Shown here one piece after another: positions 54,101-63,044 of a stretch of 64,000 nt of DNA. The notes beneath the pieces are model-generated. The model saw only the letters and a program-made list of their open reading frames with translations, had not been told where the DNA came from and did not search any database. Made by a program: the position numbers and the translations under genes. Position 1 is the first letter of the stretch, and every line of letters starts with the position of its first letter. This DNA is from Ptychodera flava (Eukaryota; Hemichordata; Enteropneusta; Ptychoderidae): assembly GCF_041260155.1 (NCBI RefSeq), contig NC_091941.1:25998247-26062246 (forward strand), given 5' to 3'.

Positions 54101-57100
54101 GTCACTGCAACTGCTGTCACTCCTGTGGAAATAACTCCTCTCATTTCACCGCAGTCTGGGGAGAAAGTTCCGGAAAATGTCACCAAATTCTTACTCGAAG
54201 CTGTGCTGCACTTCAGTGTTTCACAGGTAAGAATATGATGTTGAAAAGTTTCATGATAGGGTCATTTCCTCAGGGTTTTCAGTGAATGCCTGTGTTTCTA
54301 TGTGATATATCCAACGTATTAGTTGCTTCTTAAAGAATATTTCAATACTTTAAGTTTTACAGGGACTATAGCTCTAATGTGTGATTACATTTTCAATGCT
54401 TTCGCTTCACTTTATAACAATTGTATATTCTTATTATTCTGAAAGTATTTTGAAAATTGTAAGGGCCTTTATACCAACACAGTGCATTGTTTACGTGTTC
54501 AAAATTCATTTTTGCTAAACATGCATTAGTCAACACTGACACTTGACATTACACACATGCAGACTTTACTAACAAATTCAATGCGAGACATCTGAACTTG
54601 ATTTTTGGAGATGAACAAGACATTGTATGATACAGACAGAACAAAAATGCTGGAAATTGCATCAAGAGAGTACAGCTAATAAAGCTTTACATGTAGTATG
54701 AGTCTCTTAAAAAATTGAAAAGAAGCTTATATGCACTTTCCTAAAATGCACATACAAGATTCATATACACACACACTCTCTGTACACACACATTTTCTCA
54801 CTTCTCAGTCTTAACATGCACTGACTTTCACACGCTGTTGGTAAACAAACCCTACAACTAAATTTGTGTCGCCAAATATCTACAATGAATGTATTTACTA
54901 TCTTTATCACTCAACAATGTATTTTTACCCTCAGTGCAATTAATCTTCATGTGAAATTTGTGACAAAATTACTACACGACAACATATGCAACTCAATACG
55001 CAAGAAACAACAGCTGTATGAGCGATATTACCTGCTCTGAGTTAATTACCCAAGTCGCCATGGTGATTACAAAGCCCGACTTAATTAGAAATTCACCAGA
55101 GGGATGACCCAAAGGAGAGCATTTATGAAAGATTTTCAGGAGCCCCTAATCACATCAGCCCAACCCCCATACATGTCTGGTTCGCTTCTTTGTCGACAAT
55201 TTGCTTGAGGTTTTCTGATGCGTATCACTGCGTAAAGTGATTGCATCATTTTTACCCTCAGAGCATGCAGTTCTGAAAGCTGACATTTCCTCCCAAGAGC
55301 ATTCATTAGCTTCCCGTCAAAATGCATATATCCAGAACTATACGGTATGATTGATAGGAGATGGCGTAAAGCAAGTAGTCCAGCATCGTATCCCTTGTGA
55401 TGTTGCTGCCTCAAGTTCATGTGAACATTTATGTGCAAATTGTATGCAGAATATAATAATTGTTGCATCTCATCTCCTCATACAGTCATTTACATATGTG
55501 TCCACATTATATTTCAACTTGGCCTGAACTGTACTAATCCACATCACAGTCCAGCCTCCATTATATCCCTAGTGATATTGCTACTTCAAGTTCAGGGTAA
55601 TGTTTATATGCAAATTTTGTATCATGCAAATTTGTATTTTGTATCTCAGAAATAAATTACTAGATCTCCCCCCCCCCCCCCCCCCCCCCCCCCCACACTC
55701 ACCATCTATCAATATTAGGAGTCTTTATTATTCTGAGTAATTGTTTTCACAATTTGATATCCACAAGGTTCTCTACAGTGTATATACATGAAAGAATCCA
55801 AGAAGTGCTCTATACTATTTAGGCACCAAACTGAGAAGTTAAACCCAATATGTAAATCACAAAATAAGTTTGGACAGTATTCTGGCAAGGAATGAAATAT
55901 CATTGTAAAGGGCCATTCTCCTTCATTAGATTTTAACAGAAATCAAAATTGTTTCAACCGAACTGAACTTCAGTGCAAAACAAAGTATGCTTGTTGGACA
56001 TAATTGGATGAACCACATCAAAATTATAACTCTTCACAACCTAATATTTTCTTTTCCGCCTTCTTTTACATCCAGATCAATAAGATGGAATGGAGAGACA
56101 TGGAAAGGAAAGAGAGGAGTTTTATGTTTTTATTTGAAAATTTTAAAAAATATTACCTGCCAGTGATTTTCCCCGAGATTTCTCAGAAGACTGACATCTA
56201 TGATCCTGTCCTAGGTGAGTTTCATGCTGCCATACGAGTCAATCTAGAGGTACTCTGCACCTTGCGAGGCATGTTTGCTCAGTAACTGTATACTTTTATT
56301 TTCCCACATTGTTGATAATGCCCAACCTAATATTAACACTGTGTCTGGAAGCATGGCCAAATTAGCCAGTACACCCAACCGTATTTACCATCGAAGCTTG
56401 GTAGTAAGACCGTGTGGTTTACCGTAACAGTGGCAGCAATACAGCTTTTCAGAGTGAAATAGGGTGAAAAGGTTAATAAAGCCTTACCGTTGGGCTGAAA
56501 TTTTGCTCTTAATTATATTTCCGTTTAAGTTAATGTTGAGATCCAGGCACTCATGTACCTCACTCTGTCAACAATGCTAGGTGAGATCCAGGCATACAGG
56601 TACCCCACTCTGTCAACAATACTAGGTTTTTCATCAGTAACAAGAAACCAGTTGTATATTATACAGACAAATATTTACTCAGAAATGTCAATATATTGTT
56701 TGAAATTAGATGGATATCTATTAAATTTAAAATTTTAGCCAGATGAAAATACATCCTTTTCATATCATGTTCTTGATGAGTTACAATCCCTGAAAACGCG
56801 GCACTGTTTGAATGTATTTTGCTGTGACTCTGCCTCCGTAATGAAGTGAGATTGACAAAGAGAGCAAAGGAAATGCGTGGTTTTGAGTTCTCACAATTGA
56901 TGGATGCAACATTCTTGTTACGTTCTTGGAAATAAACGCTCACATGGAAGGATTCTTGAAGGAATGGCATTGTAGGCTATCACGCCATCACAGAGTTCTG
57001 GCTCACAAAAGCAGAATCACTGATATCATGCAAGCATATTTTATTCATGTGCTGGCGTCAAAGATTTGAAGTGTTTTCAACAGGAAGCTTATACTGCCCT

Positions 57101-60100
57101 TGACGCCTATGCCAATATCTCAAAAGTGTTCTTTACAAGGAAATTTACACTACATCCTCACATACTGGTATACATGTAGAAGAGACTGAAATATTTTTCA
57201 CAAAATTCCAAAATTGACTCTCAAAAGGTTAAGAAATCTTTAAAGTCAAAGAGCACTCGTCTATTTTCCTAACTTTCTCACATATCCTCGTCCCCCCAGA
57301 TGTCCCAGAGTTTCGTACGCGGTCCTTTGATCAGATGGACAACAGTAGGCGAGACCCAATTTTGGCGTGCCGAGTCAGCGTGGTGAGATGGGTGGTGGCC
57401 TTCACGAATACCAGGAAACAGACTCCAAAGTCAAGGTCAGTGTTAAATCAACAGCAGTGTCATGCCTTCACTCTTGTGACACATCAATGCAAATTTGATG
57501 TCTGACCCTGTCTGCAAGGTTTTGGAAGAGGCTTTACACCTCTGCCATGCCAAGCTTTGGTACATGAAATCTGTTTTCAGTTATGCCAATTGCACTCGTC
57601 ACGATAGCAGATTTCTTTCCATACAGCATACCATATGCAATGTTGACAAATATCTCTCTGGTCGGAACCCTTGACATGTAATATCTATACTTTCTATCAT
57701 AACATGGTATTATTTTCATCATTCTCACATGTGCTAATTGCAAAAATCTTGTGAAAAGTTTCAGACAGATGTTTACGTTACAGAATAATGATCAATCAAT
57801 CAATCAGCAAAGTTTAGATAGCACCAAAATCCAAAAACAATGCTTTGCTCTGTGACGCTCAAAGGCTGAACCACACTGTATGCTCTGGAAAACATGTGCG
57901 TTGTCAGCCTTCTTTTGACGGTTTCCAAGTTTTGGGATTCTCTGATGTTGAGTGGTAGTGTGTTCCATAGTATGATGGAACTTTGATGCCATGGACACAA
58001 AATATCTTCAGTTGAAAAAAAGTGGTTGATTGCCCTTTGTTTTTTCCCCCTCCATGTGCAGCGTCGGTGATGAAGGCACATTGAAACGTGAAGACAGCAA
58101 GGACATGGCGGAGAGCGTCAAGATGTCAGACAGGGAGGACAACAACCCACCCAGTAACTCCAGCACTCTGACCAACCAATCAGACAGAGACACCAGTACG
58201 TCCAGTATGAGCAGCATGGAAGAGAGCCAGCTTCAAACCGATGCGGAAATCGTCAGAGATGTACTCTACTCCACGAGGGCTAACGTTAACTTTGTTCATG
58301 AGATCTTCAGACAGGTATTAAAGCCATAAACATTGTGTTTGTCAATTGAACGTTTTTGGCAAAGTTTTACGTAAGAAATCTGCCGGTGGAATATTTTGTG
58401 ACTAGCTCTGAGAACTGATTGGAATAAGTCATTCATGTCACCATGCTCACGAAACATTGGCATGTAACTGAACCAATAGTGATCCAGAATTATGTTAAAG
58501 CCATTTAAAAAATGCCATAGGTATATCCCTGTACCCAATATGGTATAGCCCTCCAAGCTATTTAATATCCACTAGGTTGAAAGAAAATCCAGCAGGGAGA
58601 GGGGTTCAATCAATTAGGAGATGCTTAAAGGTACTTCTGCAGGTACATTACTAATAAGCTGGCTTGAGGAGATATTTCTCCAATTTCAGGTACATGAGAA
58701 TACTTCAAAAGGCATTCTAGTGCCCTGGACTGGGAAGTTTGATTCGCTCAAGTGCAATCTGAGACTAATTTCAGACTGTTTCTAGGAACATGAAACTTGA
58801 ATTGGAACCAATATGGTAATTTGTGTTCCACATTGCAACACAAATTTTATCAAATGCTGATAGGACGAAAATGTGATTCCCCTCCGGGTTCACACTGTGT
58901 CCAGGAGCCAGCTAGGACCAGAATTCTTTTGCTGTCATTCTTCAGACAGTGAATTAAGCATTTTTGTGTGCCATGCATTGATTACTAAGTATTTAGAATT
59001 GCCAAAACCTGACCCCAATCCTAAAAAATTGTACATGTGTTTGTGACAGCAGTTCTTGAATGTCTGCAGAAATCTAAGATTTGAAAAGCCCTTGTGTACA
59101 AAAATCAGTTTATGCTCAATCACCAGTTTGTATGTGTGTTTGAATTAAATCTTTATACTTGTAGTCTTAGATCACACCATGACCAAATAAAAACTTTTAA
59201 ATCTGCTGCATTTAACCTCAGCTCCAATCCGGGGATAAGCCTGCCCAGTTTCGTTGATTTGTGGTCAATATTATGACCCCTACATGACCTTACATGTACA
59301 TCCTGATGGTACTTATTAGCGAGAAAGAGATAAATCTCCACTTGGACATGTGTGAATCCCATGCAACCATTTTCACATTGCAGCATTGATAGCAACATTC
59401 CATCATGTACAATCGTTGAAATCAGGTGAAATGTATTGAAAGGTGTTGTCGACTCATACCAATAAAAATATCAGAATGTACATGCAAGATCCTGTAGGGG
59501 GGTATTAAATTGAAATAGCTCATTGTCTTGTTTTGATGCATACTCCTCATGATAACGTCTGTCAATTTGATTTGCAGGCATTCTTACTTACATCAGCTGA
59601 TGCTCCCGCAATGAGAAAAGTGATTAGGGTGTATCAGGATTGGATCCAGGTAACAACCTTTTTCCATTGTATAATGTACAGTCTGTCAGAAATTAGATGT
59701 AAGAGATGGCAAGTTTTCAACCTCTCCGTAATCTTTGCGTGTCACGTTAGCTTTGGTAGAGAGATGTATGCCAGTCTATGCTATCTCTTCATTTTATGTT
59801 GATAAGATTTTGAAGTGTATGTCATCCCTAAGATTATATCATGCATACCTCTGCACTGGTTTGTGAATGGAGTATGCAGATCTGTTAAGGTGGCATTGCA
59901 TGTAACACAGCATATTTTTTGCTCAAAATAACTTTTATAACAGATTCATTGACTTTTTCATTAATTGTCAACCCAAGATATTGGGTGGGTTCACTTTTAG
60001 CATAACTAGTAGTTGTAAGTTGAGTGAGATAGAATTGTAGATTTATGCAAATTTATGTAAATTATTGATTCCCTGCCTTCTTTTTTCTCTGTTTATAACA

Positions 60101-63044
60101 TCTCGAAAAAAATGAAGTCCACTCTGGTTAGCTCAAAAATTTGCATCCTTCCAGTAAAATATTGCTACCATACTAAACATCAGATTCTCTGCTTTTTGAA
60201 AACACATAGTATGAGGGGGTTTTTATATCATCTTTGATAAGAAATATTCGTTTGAAAACAAGTGTATGAGTGAAGTGCAATGCCATCCTACAGAATCCCA
60301 TGCCCTTGAAAGAGCCTGTAATGCTGAATTAAAGGATATGAAGATGCAATGAACAGACTATTTGAAAGATCCTGTCTTTCCATCAGAAATTGATATTCAC
60401 TCCTTGTATATTTGTTCTATTTTCCTTTTCCATGACTACCATTGGTTAATGTGAATAAATTACTTCAAAAAGTTATCGCTGCAGCTTTTGTAATGCGGTG
60501 GTGTTTTCATTTACTCAGAACGATGACAAGCCGGTGTTCATGTTGGAACCGTGCGAAATGGTTCTGTCGCAGTCATTCGACATGTCCCCTGACAGTCCAG
60601 ACTCCCCTGGGTACGGGGAGGATAATGGTGAATTTAGTGGGCAGCTGAGGAGCATAGGAAATCAAGTAAGTTTGAACATGACCATAAACTGACGATGTTT
60701 TCAGAAGTGGTAATCCATTTCCTTTGTTATGAGGTTTTAAATTATTGAAAAGCAAACTTCAGCCCAGTTACCAAAACAAATCCATTTTTGTGTAGACTAG
60801 GCAAAACACTAACCCCTTATCAAACTCAAAGCTTTCATTACTTAACTGTGACAATTAAAATCTTTCACAACTTAAGTTTTACATCTTTCATATGAAAACA
60901 CATTTGGACTTCTCAAAATTGGAAAGAGTGTGAGAGAGTTAACTCCATTCTTTCCTAGTGTTTGATCGCACCAAGATTGTTGGAATCACATTTTTTAGCT
61001 CGTAGCTTATATGGTGAGTCATTGGCATCTGTATGTCTGTATGTATGTATGTATGTGCGGATGTATGTATGTGCGGATGTATGTTTTATGTGTGGAGTTT
61101 TGCTGTCTGTGAGATCTTTCCATGTTTATTATCAAGAGTGAATACAAATCATTAATGGTACAATTTTCTTATGTTTTTTTTTGATAGACTGAGATGGAGA
61201 CGGGGGCCACGGCGGCCACCATGACGAGTCCACACATTCCGGGGGTTCCTTACAAGAGATTTTCCCAAAGCGATTCATACCTTGGTGCAATAAATCAAGC
61301 GGAGGAAGAGGCCATGGAGCAGTGCAATGTTAGGGCGGGTCAGCAGGCCACTTTACAGGTCTTTATTACAAATTCTGCCAATGTATTCTTACTGGAGCCA
61401 GCCAGTGATCCGCTAAAAGTACTTGATGATCAGGTGAGTCTGGCCTGTTAGGCAGCATTGGCAAAGGCAATTGTGTTTATGCTCTTAATGTATATATGTG
61501 ATATATGATACATGTTCCTGCCTTTGGTCTTTACTCACATCTTTTTCTCCACCCTTTAACAGATTATTCTTGATTTTGAGTTGAAAATTCAAGGCAAAAA
61601 TTGTTCATAATAGCAATCTTATTCTCTTACAATAAATATGAGTAATTTGAGTCCCTATTTTTTGATAGTTCCCGCATATTGCCACACGATGTAGTAGTGT
61701 CAAATTAACTCTTTGAGTGCTTTCATTGGCTACACTTTTTATCAAAATTTTGACAAATATCTAAAAAAATTGATTAGGATATAATTTAGATAGGCAACAA
61801 AAATTTATTTGTGAATGTTTCACTCCATTCTCATCTTTTCTCATTTGGGTTTTCCCACCAACAGGTTGACATGTGCAAGAGAGTACTACATATTTACAGG
61901 CATATGGTGATGAATGCCCATATGTCCAAGAGGACTTGGTGAGTTTGAATTTTCTGTGATGTGGAGAATGTGCTCCAAAGGTGAAGAACTGCCAGCTGTG
62001 AGCACAAATGCCCCCTGCCCACGATCTTGGTGTAATACAGTCTTCGCTGACAAGTGGCAGAACCATGAGTCAGTGGCAGAAATTCCATCAATGTGGAATG
62101 CACCTCGGGGACAGATATTCAGACTCTAAAACTTTTACAATTCTTTTCTGATCTACTACTTGTGGGGTTCATTTTAAAGCTCTGTGTGTAGGAAAACTTT
62201 TTAGTTTTTCGAAAATCGAAAATTTAATTTTTTCCATAGAGTTAACACAGGGATGGTGGCCATTTTGAAATTCAAATATCGCAAAATGTTTGGTAATTTG
62301 TTTCTCTGGTACCAAAATTCGCTAGGTGACCCCCGATTTCGATTCTTGATTTTGAAAGAGAATGGTTGAAATATTCCTTGAGGAAAGTTTGAGCAAAAGT
62401 TTAAGTCTTTCACTTTCGAGGCACATACTACTAGTACCTTAAATGCACATCTGATTGAAATCGCTTCTTTTAAAGATGACCTTTTCTGTCTTCGTGATTT
62501 GTATTTTTCACACACATGTACTTCAGTTTGGCTAAAAGCTTTATAATATTGTAATGTCACTTGTTTATTTCCCAGTTCCTGCAAGGACTATACTGTAAGC
62601 GCTGACATAAGGATAATGTCATTGACCTTGGCTTTGGCTTTAAATGAGGGTGTAGATTGAAAATTAATCCTGAATCAGCTGATTATACATACATGCAGAC
62701 ATTAATGATGAGAATAGTGAAGGAAAATATAAATATGATGCGAGTACAATCTCAGAGATATGGCCACAGTCAGTGTGTTTTTGCAAATGTGAAAGAGATG
62801 AACTGTCAGAGCAGTGATATTATATGTGTAGCCATATTGGGGATTTATTTGTGTTTTTTGAAGGAAGAATGGCTAGCAGTGAAGTGACAGTAGCAGTAAA
62901 GCCTATCTTATTATTTATGTCTTTGACTACAGGGAACAATTACTGATGGTGCTGCTGAGGATTACGGAGGTTATACTTAAAACGCCTCCGGAGAAAGGCT
63001 ACAGGAAATCTCTCAGTAAGGACCTAGCTGCTGTTTTGTTCCAG
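17213..63044 (+). CDS. RALGAPA1: RALGAPA1, Ral GAP complex catalytic alpha subunit (first 14 coding exons; gene continues past the window)
   Basis: Fourteen exons join in frame to 622 residues: 17213-17318, 35997-36157, 45530-45587, 51301-51344, 52791-52983, 54102-54226, 56076-56214, 57300-57435, 58062-58314, 59578-59649, 60519-60665, 61188-61433, 61865-61938 and 62933-63044. The product aligns from the first methionine with vertebrate RALGAPA1, for example [19 protein letters not shown] at the start, then [63 protein letters not shown] and [13 protein letters not shown]. This is the helical N-terminal scaffold of a protein of about 2000 residues; the catalytic Rap/Ran-GAP domain is C-terminal and lies outside the window. 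With the beta subunit it stimulates GTP hydrolysis on RalA and RalB and is controlled by Akt phosphorylation in mammals (family knowledge). Exon 9 encodes a Ser/Thr-rich acidic linker (about residues 340-385), a plausible regulated region. Vertebrates have two paralogs, so the invertebrate gene is best read as the single RALGAPA ortholog. No break or frameshift was seen. Confidence 0.97.
17480..17494. promoter_or_regulatory. Perfect CRE/AP-1-like palindrome
   Basis: TGCGTCACTGACGCA reads the same on both strands around its central C and contains two TGACG-type half sites, about 160 bases into RALGAPA1 intron 1. A bZIP site is possible. Confidence 0.4.
18853..18931. repeat. (AT)n microsatellite
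   Basis: An alternating AT run of about 79 bases in RALGAPA1 intron 1. Confidence 0.97.
26927..27170. mobile_element. hAT-like inverted-repeat element
   Basis: About 244 bp with terminal inverted repeats of about 38-41 bases: the arms at 26927-26964 and 27130-27170 share CCTAAATCAGTGTTTTCCT, with a 4- to 5-base insertion in one. The inner CAGTGTTTTCC start resembles hAT termini, but a direct target duplication was not identified. It is non-coding. Confidence 0.7.
29879..30219. mobile_element. TTAA-flanked MITE, family B copy 2
   Basis: About 340 bp starting TTAAGGTAGAATGCGCCTTA and ending ...GGCACGTACTACCTTAA. It is collinear with the copies at 8261 and 62091. Its right TTAA is also the left TTAA of the next element. 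Confidence 0.85.
30216..31200. mobile_element. TTAA-flanked element, family C
   Basis: 985 bp. The left end TTAAGGTGGCTGGAAAGGCT is mirrored at the right end with one mismatch, giving inverted repeats of about 21 bp. It is AT-rich and non-coding. It shares TTAA with family B on the left and with family E on the right. Confidence 0.85.
31197..31480. mobile_element. TTAA-flanked MITE, family E copy 1
   Basis: About 284 bp. It starts TTAACCCTTTTCCTGACAG, and its end has the reverse complement ATAACCCTTTTCCTGCCAAG. Confidence 0.78.
31798..32051. mobile_element. TTAA-flanked MITE, family D copy 1
   Basis: 254 bp between TTAA sites, with termini TTAACCCTTTTAGAGCC and, reversed, TTAACCCTTTGAGTGC. 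The interior has two conserved blocks (a TGGTCCAAA box and a GGAAAAATTAC box) seen in the other copies. Confidence 0.82.
32048..32105. mobile_element. Family C fragment
   Basis: About 58 bases closely matching the left end of the family C element at 30216, and starting in the TTAA that ends family D. The remainder of the element is missing. Confidence 0.75.
32538..32705. mobile_element. Family E fragment, inverted relative to copy 1
   Basis: Starts TTAACCCTTTTTCCTGCCAG and follows the reverse complement of the element at 31197-31480, with shared blocks AGGTCAAG.TGGTTA, GATGTATTTTAA and TTTTTACTGACTTG. The far end is not clear. Confidence 0.65.
32831..34040 (+). mobile_element. Hairpin / microsatellite / 146-bp tandem element, copy A1
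   Basis: About 1.2 kb. It opens with an imperfect hairpin (AGCTCCCATAGCCATAT against ATATGGCAATGGAAGCT), then a TGTATGTC microsatellite, then seven tandem units at about 32973, 33115, 33261, 33407, 33552, 33698 and 33844. Each unit is about 146 bp and carries TTTGATATTTGGTATACA or a close variant. It ends ...GAGCTCTGTCGACCATTGGG. The unit length is not a multiple of three and there is no coding frame. The layout resembles pearl/HINE-type non-autonomous Helitron-like elements (inference). Confidence 0.82.
34041..34600 (+). mobile_element. Diverged relative of the hairpin/tandem element, A2
   Basis: Starts AGCTCCCATAGCCATATG immediately after A1, has two or three degenerate units (TTGAAACTTGGTAT...), and ends with CTATATGGGAGCGA and a small hairpin AGTGACATTGTCACT. 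The GGGAGC end is an inverted copy of the GCTCCC start. Confidence 0.7.
35997..36157 (+). CDS. RALGAPA1: RALGAPA1 exon 2
   Basis: Residues 36-89, with [16 protein letters not shown] and [13 protein letters not shown], closely matching vertebrate sequence. The acceptor is TATTTCAG and the donor GTAAGC. Confidence 0.97.
36203..36426. mobile_element. hAT-like MITE with target duplication
   Basis: Element 36210-36419 has inverted ends AGTGTTTCATC and, reversed, CAGTGTTTCATC, flanked on both sides by GTATTCA (36203-36209 and 36420-36426). The interior has further inverted blocks rich in GGGGGA. Element size and ends fit hAT; hAT duplications are usually 8 bp and here 7 are exact. Confidence 0.8.
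37471..37478. promoter_or_regulatory. Perfect CRE octamer
   Basis: TGACGTCA in a locally CpG-containing part of RALGAPA1 intron 2. A CREB/ATF site is possible but could be chance. Confidence 0.3.
38602..38699. mobile_element. Tiny TTAA-flanked inverted-repeat element
   Basis: 98 bp with TTAACCCTTTCACCTGC at the left and GGCAGTGAAAGGTTAA at the right. It is probably a deleted relative of the TTAACCC MITEs. Confidence 0.65.
40440..41300. other. CpG-rich patch within RALGAPA1 intron 2
   Basis: CpG is locally dense: six in 40441-40500 and about twelve in 41161-41340, against about three in a comparable 180-bp stretch at 26041-26220. It includes repeated GCGTA/TACGC words. It could be an unmethylated regulatory element or a recent insertion. 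No exon was recognised. Confidence 0.45.
44528..44741. mobile_element. Family D MITE, copy 2
   Basis: 214 bp between TTAA sites. It begins TTAACCCATTGAGCCCCAAA and keeps the internal TTGGTCCAAAA and GGGAAAAATTAC boxes. The right terminal repeat is shortened. Confidence 0.78.
45530..45587 (+). CDS. RALGAPA1: RALGAPA1 exon 3
   Basis: Residues 90-108 ([19 protein letters not shown]) plus one base. The acceptor is TTCCGCAG and the donor GTGAGT. Confidence 0.96.
46835..46906. repeat. 24-bp minisatellite carrying octamer motifs
   Basis: Three near-identical 24-bp units. Each contains ATGCAAAT (46835, 46859, 46883) followed by TAAT and a CCCCAGTGC-like block. ATGCAAAT is the POU/Oct octamer. Confidence 0.85.
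47221..48169 (+). mobile_element. Hairpin / microsatellite / 146-bp tandem element, copy A3
   Basis: About 950 bp, nearly identical to A1 at both ends, with five tandem units (about 47381, 47527, 47674, 47820, 47967). It lacks exactly the two central units that A1 has in addition. The closing sequence matches A1 through GAGCTCTGTCGAC.ATTGGG. Confidence 0.85.
49180..49293 (+). mobile_element. 3' fragment of the hairpin/tandem family
   Basis: A short TGTCTGTATG stretch followed by GTTTTGATAACTGTATGGGA and a hairpin AGTGATTATTGTCACT. It matches the end of A2 at 34551-34600. Confidence 0.65.
50723..50946. mobile_element. Family D MITE, copy 3 (inverted)
   Basis: 224 bp from TTAAACCTTTGAGTGC to GGCGCTCAAAGGGTTAA, in opposite orientation to copies 1, 2 and 4. 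The interior is collinear with the other copies. Confidence 0.8.
51022..51123. repeat. (GGT)n followed by a 78-base G run
   Basis: About eight GGT repeats lead into 78 consecutive G (51046-51123), ending 177 bases before the 44-base exon 4. It can form stacked G-quadruplexes. The true length may be uncertain in the assembly. Confidence 0.9.
51301..51344 (+). CDS. RALGAPA1: RALGAPA1 exon 4 (44 bp)
   Basis: Residues 109-123, [15 protein letters not shown], matching vertebrate KKLLHTGNSLK. It is very short but phase-compatible on both sides. The acceptor is TCTTTTAG and the donor GTAAAA, which is weak. Confidence 0.94.
52791..52983 (+). CDS. RALGAPA1: RALGAPA1 exon 5
   Basis: Residues 124-187, including [15 protein letters not shown] and HTLDSLIN. 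The acceptor is ATTTTCAG and the donor GTAAGT. Confidence 0.97.
52984..54101 (+). other. RALGAPA1: RALGAPA1 intron 5
   Basis: A 1.1-kb intron with no recognised feature. Intron 4 (51345-52790) is likewise featureless. Confidence 0.8.
54102..54226 (+). CDS. RALGAPA1: RALGAPA1 exon 6
   Basis: Residues 188-229, with [14 protein letters not shown], the conserved ITPL..PQSG block. The acceptor is TATTCTAG and the donor GTAAGA. Confidence 0.97.
55378..55621. repeat. Diverged direct repeat in intron 6
   Basis: A block of about 72 bases beginning GTCCAGC at 55378 recurs at 55549 (shared GTGATRTTGCT and CTTCAAGTTCA words). The history is unclear. Confidence 0.55.
55668..55694. repeat. 27-base C run
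   Basis: Twenty-seven consecutive C in RALGAPA1 intron 6, so the - strand carries a G run. Confidence 0.95.
56076..56214 (+). CDS. RALGAPA1: RALGAPA1 exon 7
   Basis: Residues 230-275, including [19 protein letters not shown], highly conserved. The acceptor is ACATCCAG and the donor GTGAGT. Confidence 0.97.
56540..56625. repeat. Two-copy 43-bp tandem repeat
   Basis: Two adjacent units of GAGATCCAGGCA...CTCTGTCAACAAT.CTAGGT in RALGAPA1 intron 7. Confidence 0.8.
57300..57435 (+). CDS. RALGAPA1: RALGAPA1 exon 8
   Basis: Residues 276-320, with the conserved core [12 protein letters not shown]. The flanks diverge from vertebrate sequence. The acceptor is CCCCCCAG and the donor GTCAGT, phase 2 out. 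Confidence 0.94.
57783..58010 (-). mobile_element. 5'-truncated LINE, 3' end
   Basis: On the - strand a frame reads [15 protein letters not shown] then [14 protein letters not shown], the characteristic C-terminal tail of CR1/Jockey-type non-LTR reverse transcriptases. It is followed by a short stretch and a TGAT microsatellite tail (57788-57807). Only the last 70 or so codons are present. It sits in intron 8, antisense to RALGAPA1, ending close to the exon 9 acceptor. Confidence 0.78.
58062..58314 (+). CDS. RALGAPA1: RALGAPA1 exon 9
   Basis: Residues 321-405: an acidic Ser/Thr-rich linker ([19 protein letters not shown]) followed by conserved [19 protein letters not shown]. The acceptor is CATGTGCAG and the donor GTATTA. 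Confidence 0.97.
59578..59649 (+). CDS. RALGAPA1: RALGAPA1 exon 10
   Basis: Residues 406-429, [20 protein letters not shown] and DWIQ. Phase 0 on both sides. Confidence 0.97.
59885..60293. mobile_element. Inverted-repeat MITE in intron 10
   Basis: About 409 bp with TTAAGGTGGCATTGCA at the left and TGCAATGCCATCCTA at the right, giving inverted repeats of about 15 bp. The left TTAA is present; the right target site is not preserved. Confidence 0.65.
60519..60665 (+). CDS. RALGAPA1: RALGAPA1 exon 11
   Basis: Residues 430-478, [18 protein letters not shown] (vertebrate EEKPLFMQEPEE) and then a Ser/Pro-rich stretch. The donor is GTAAGT. Confidence 0.95.
61005..61085. repeat. Microsatellite of TGTATGTA type
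   Basis: (CTGTATGTATG)-like repeats just after TTTTTAGCTCGTAGCTTATA, a start that resembles the hairpin/tandem family but differs in sequence. In RALGAPA1 intron 11. Confidence 0.6.
61188..61433 (+). CDS. RALGAPA1: RALGAPA1 exon 12
   Basis: Residues 479-560, with conserved [28 protein letters not shown] and NVFLLEPA. Phase 0 on both sides. Confidence 0.97.
61705..61804. mobile_element. Family D MITE fragment
   Basis: About 100 bases starting TTAACTCTTTGAGTGC and following copy 3 (ATCAAAATTTTGA.AAA, AGGCAACAAAAATT). The far end is lost. Confidence 0.6.
61865..61938 (+). CDS. RALGAPA1: RALGAPA1 exon 13
   Basis: Residues 561-584, [20 protein letters not shown]. The acceptor is CCAACAG and the donor GTGAGT, phase 2 out. 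Confidence 0.97.
62091..62442. mobile_element. TTAA-type MITE, family B copy 3
   Basis: About 352 bp collinear with the copies at 8261 and 29879. The left end is eroded; the right end reads GAGGCACATACTACTAGTAC then CTTAA. Confidence 0.8.
62933..63044 (+). CDS. RALGAPA1: RALGAPA1 exon 14
   Basis: Residues 585-622, [20 protein letters not shown] and DLAAVLFQ, matching vertebrate WEQMLLVLLRVTE. The donor is GTAAGT. No following exon was recognised before 64000. Confidence 0.96.

Noticed and set aside
57800-58081. 93-residue - strand frame as a host gene
   Set aside because: The middle part is the C-terminal tail of a LINE reverse transcriptase and the first part is antisense to exon 9; it is a truncated LINE.
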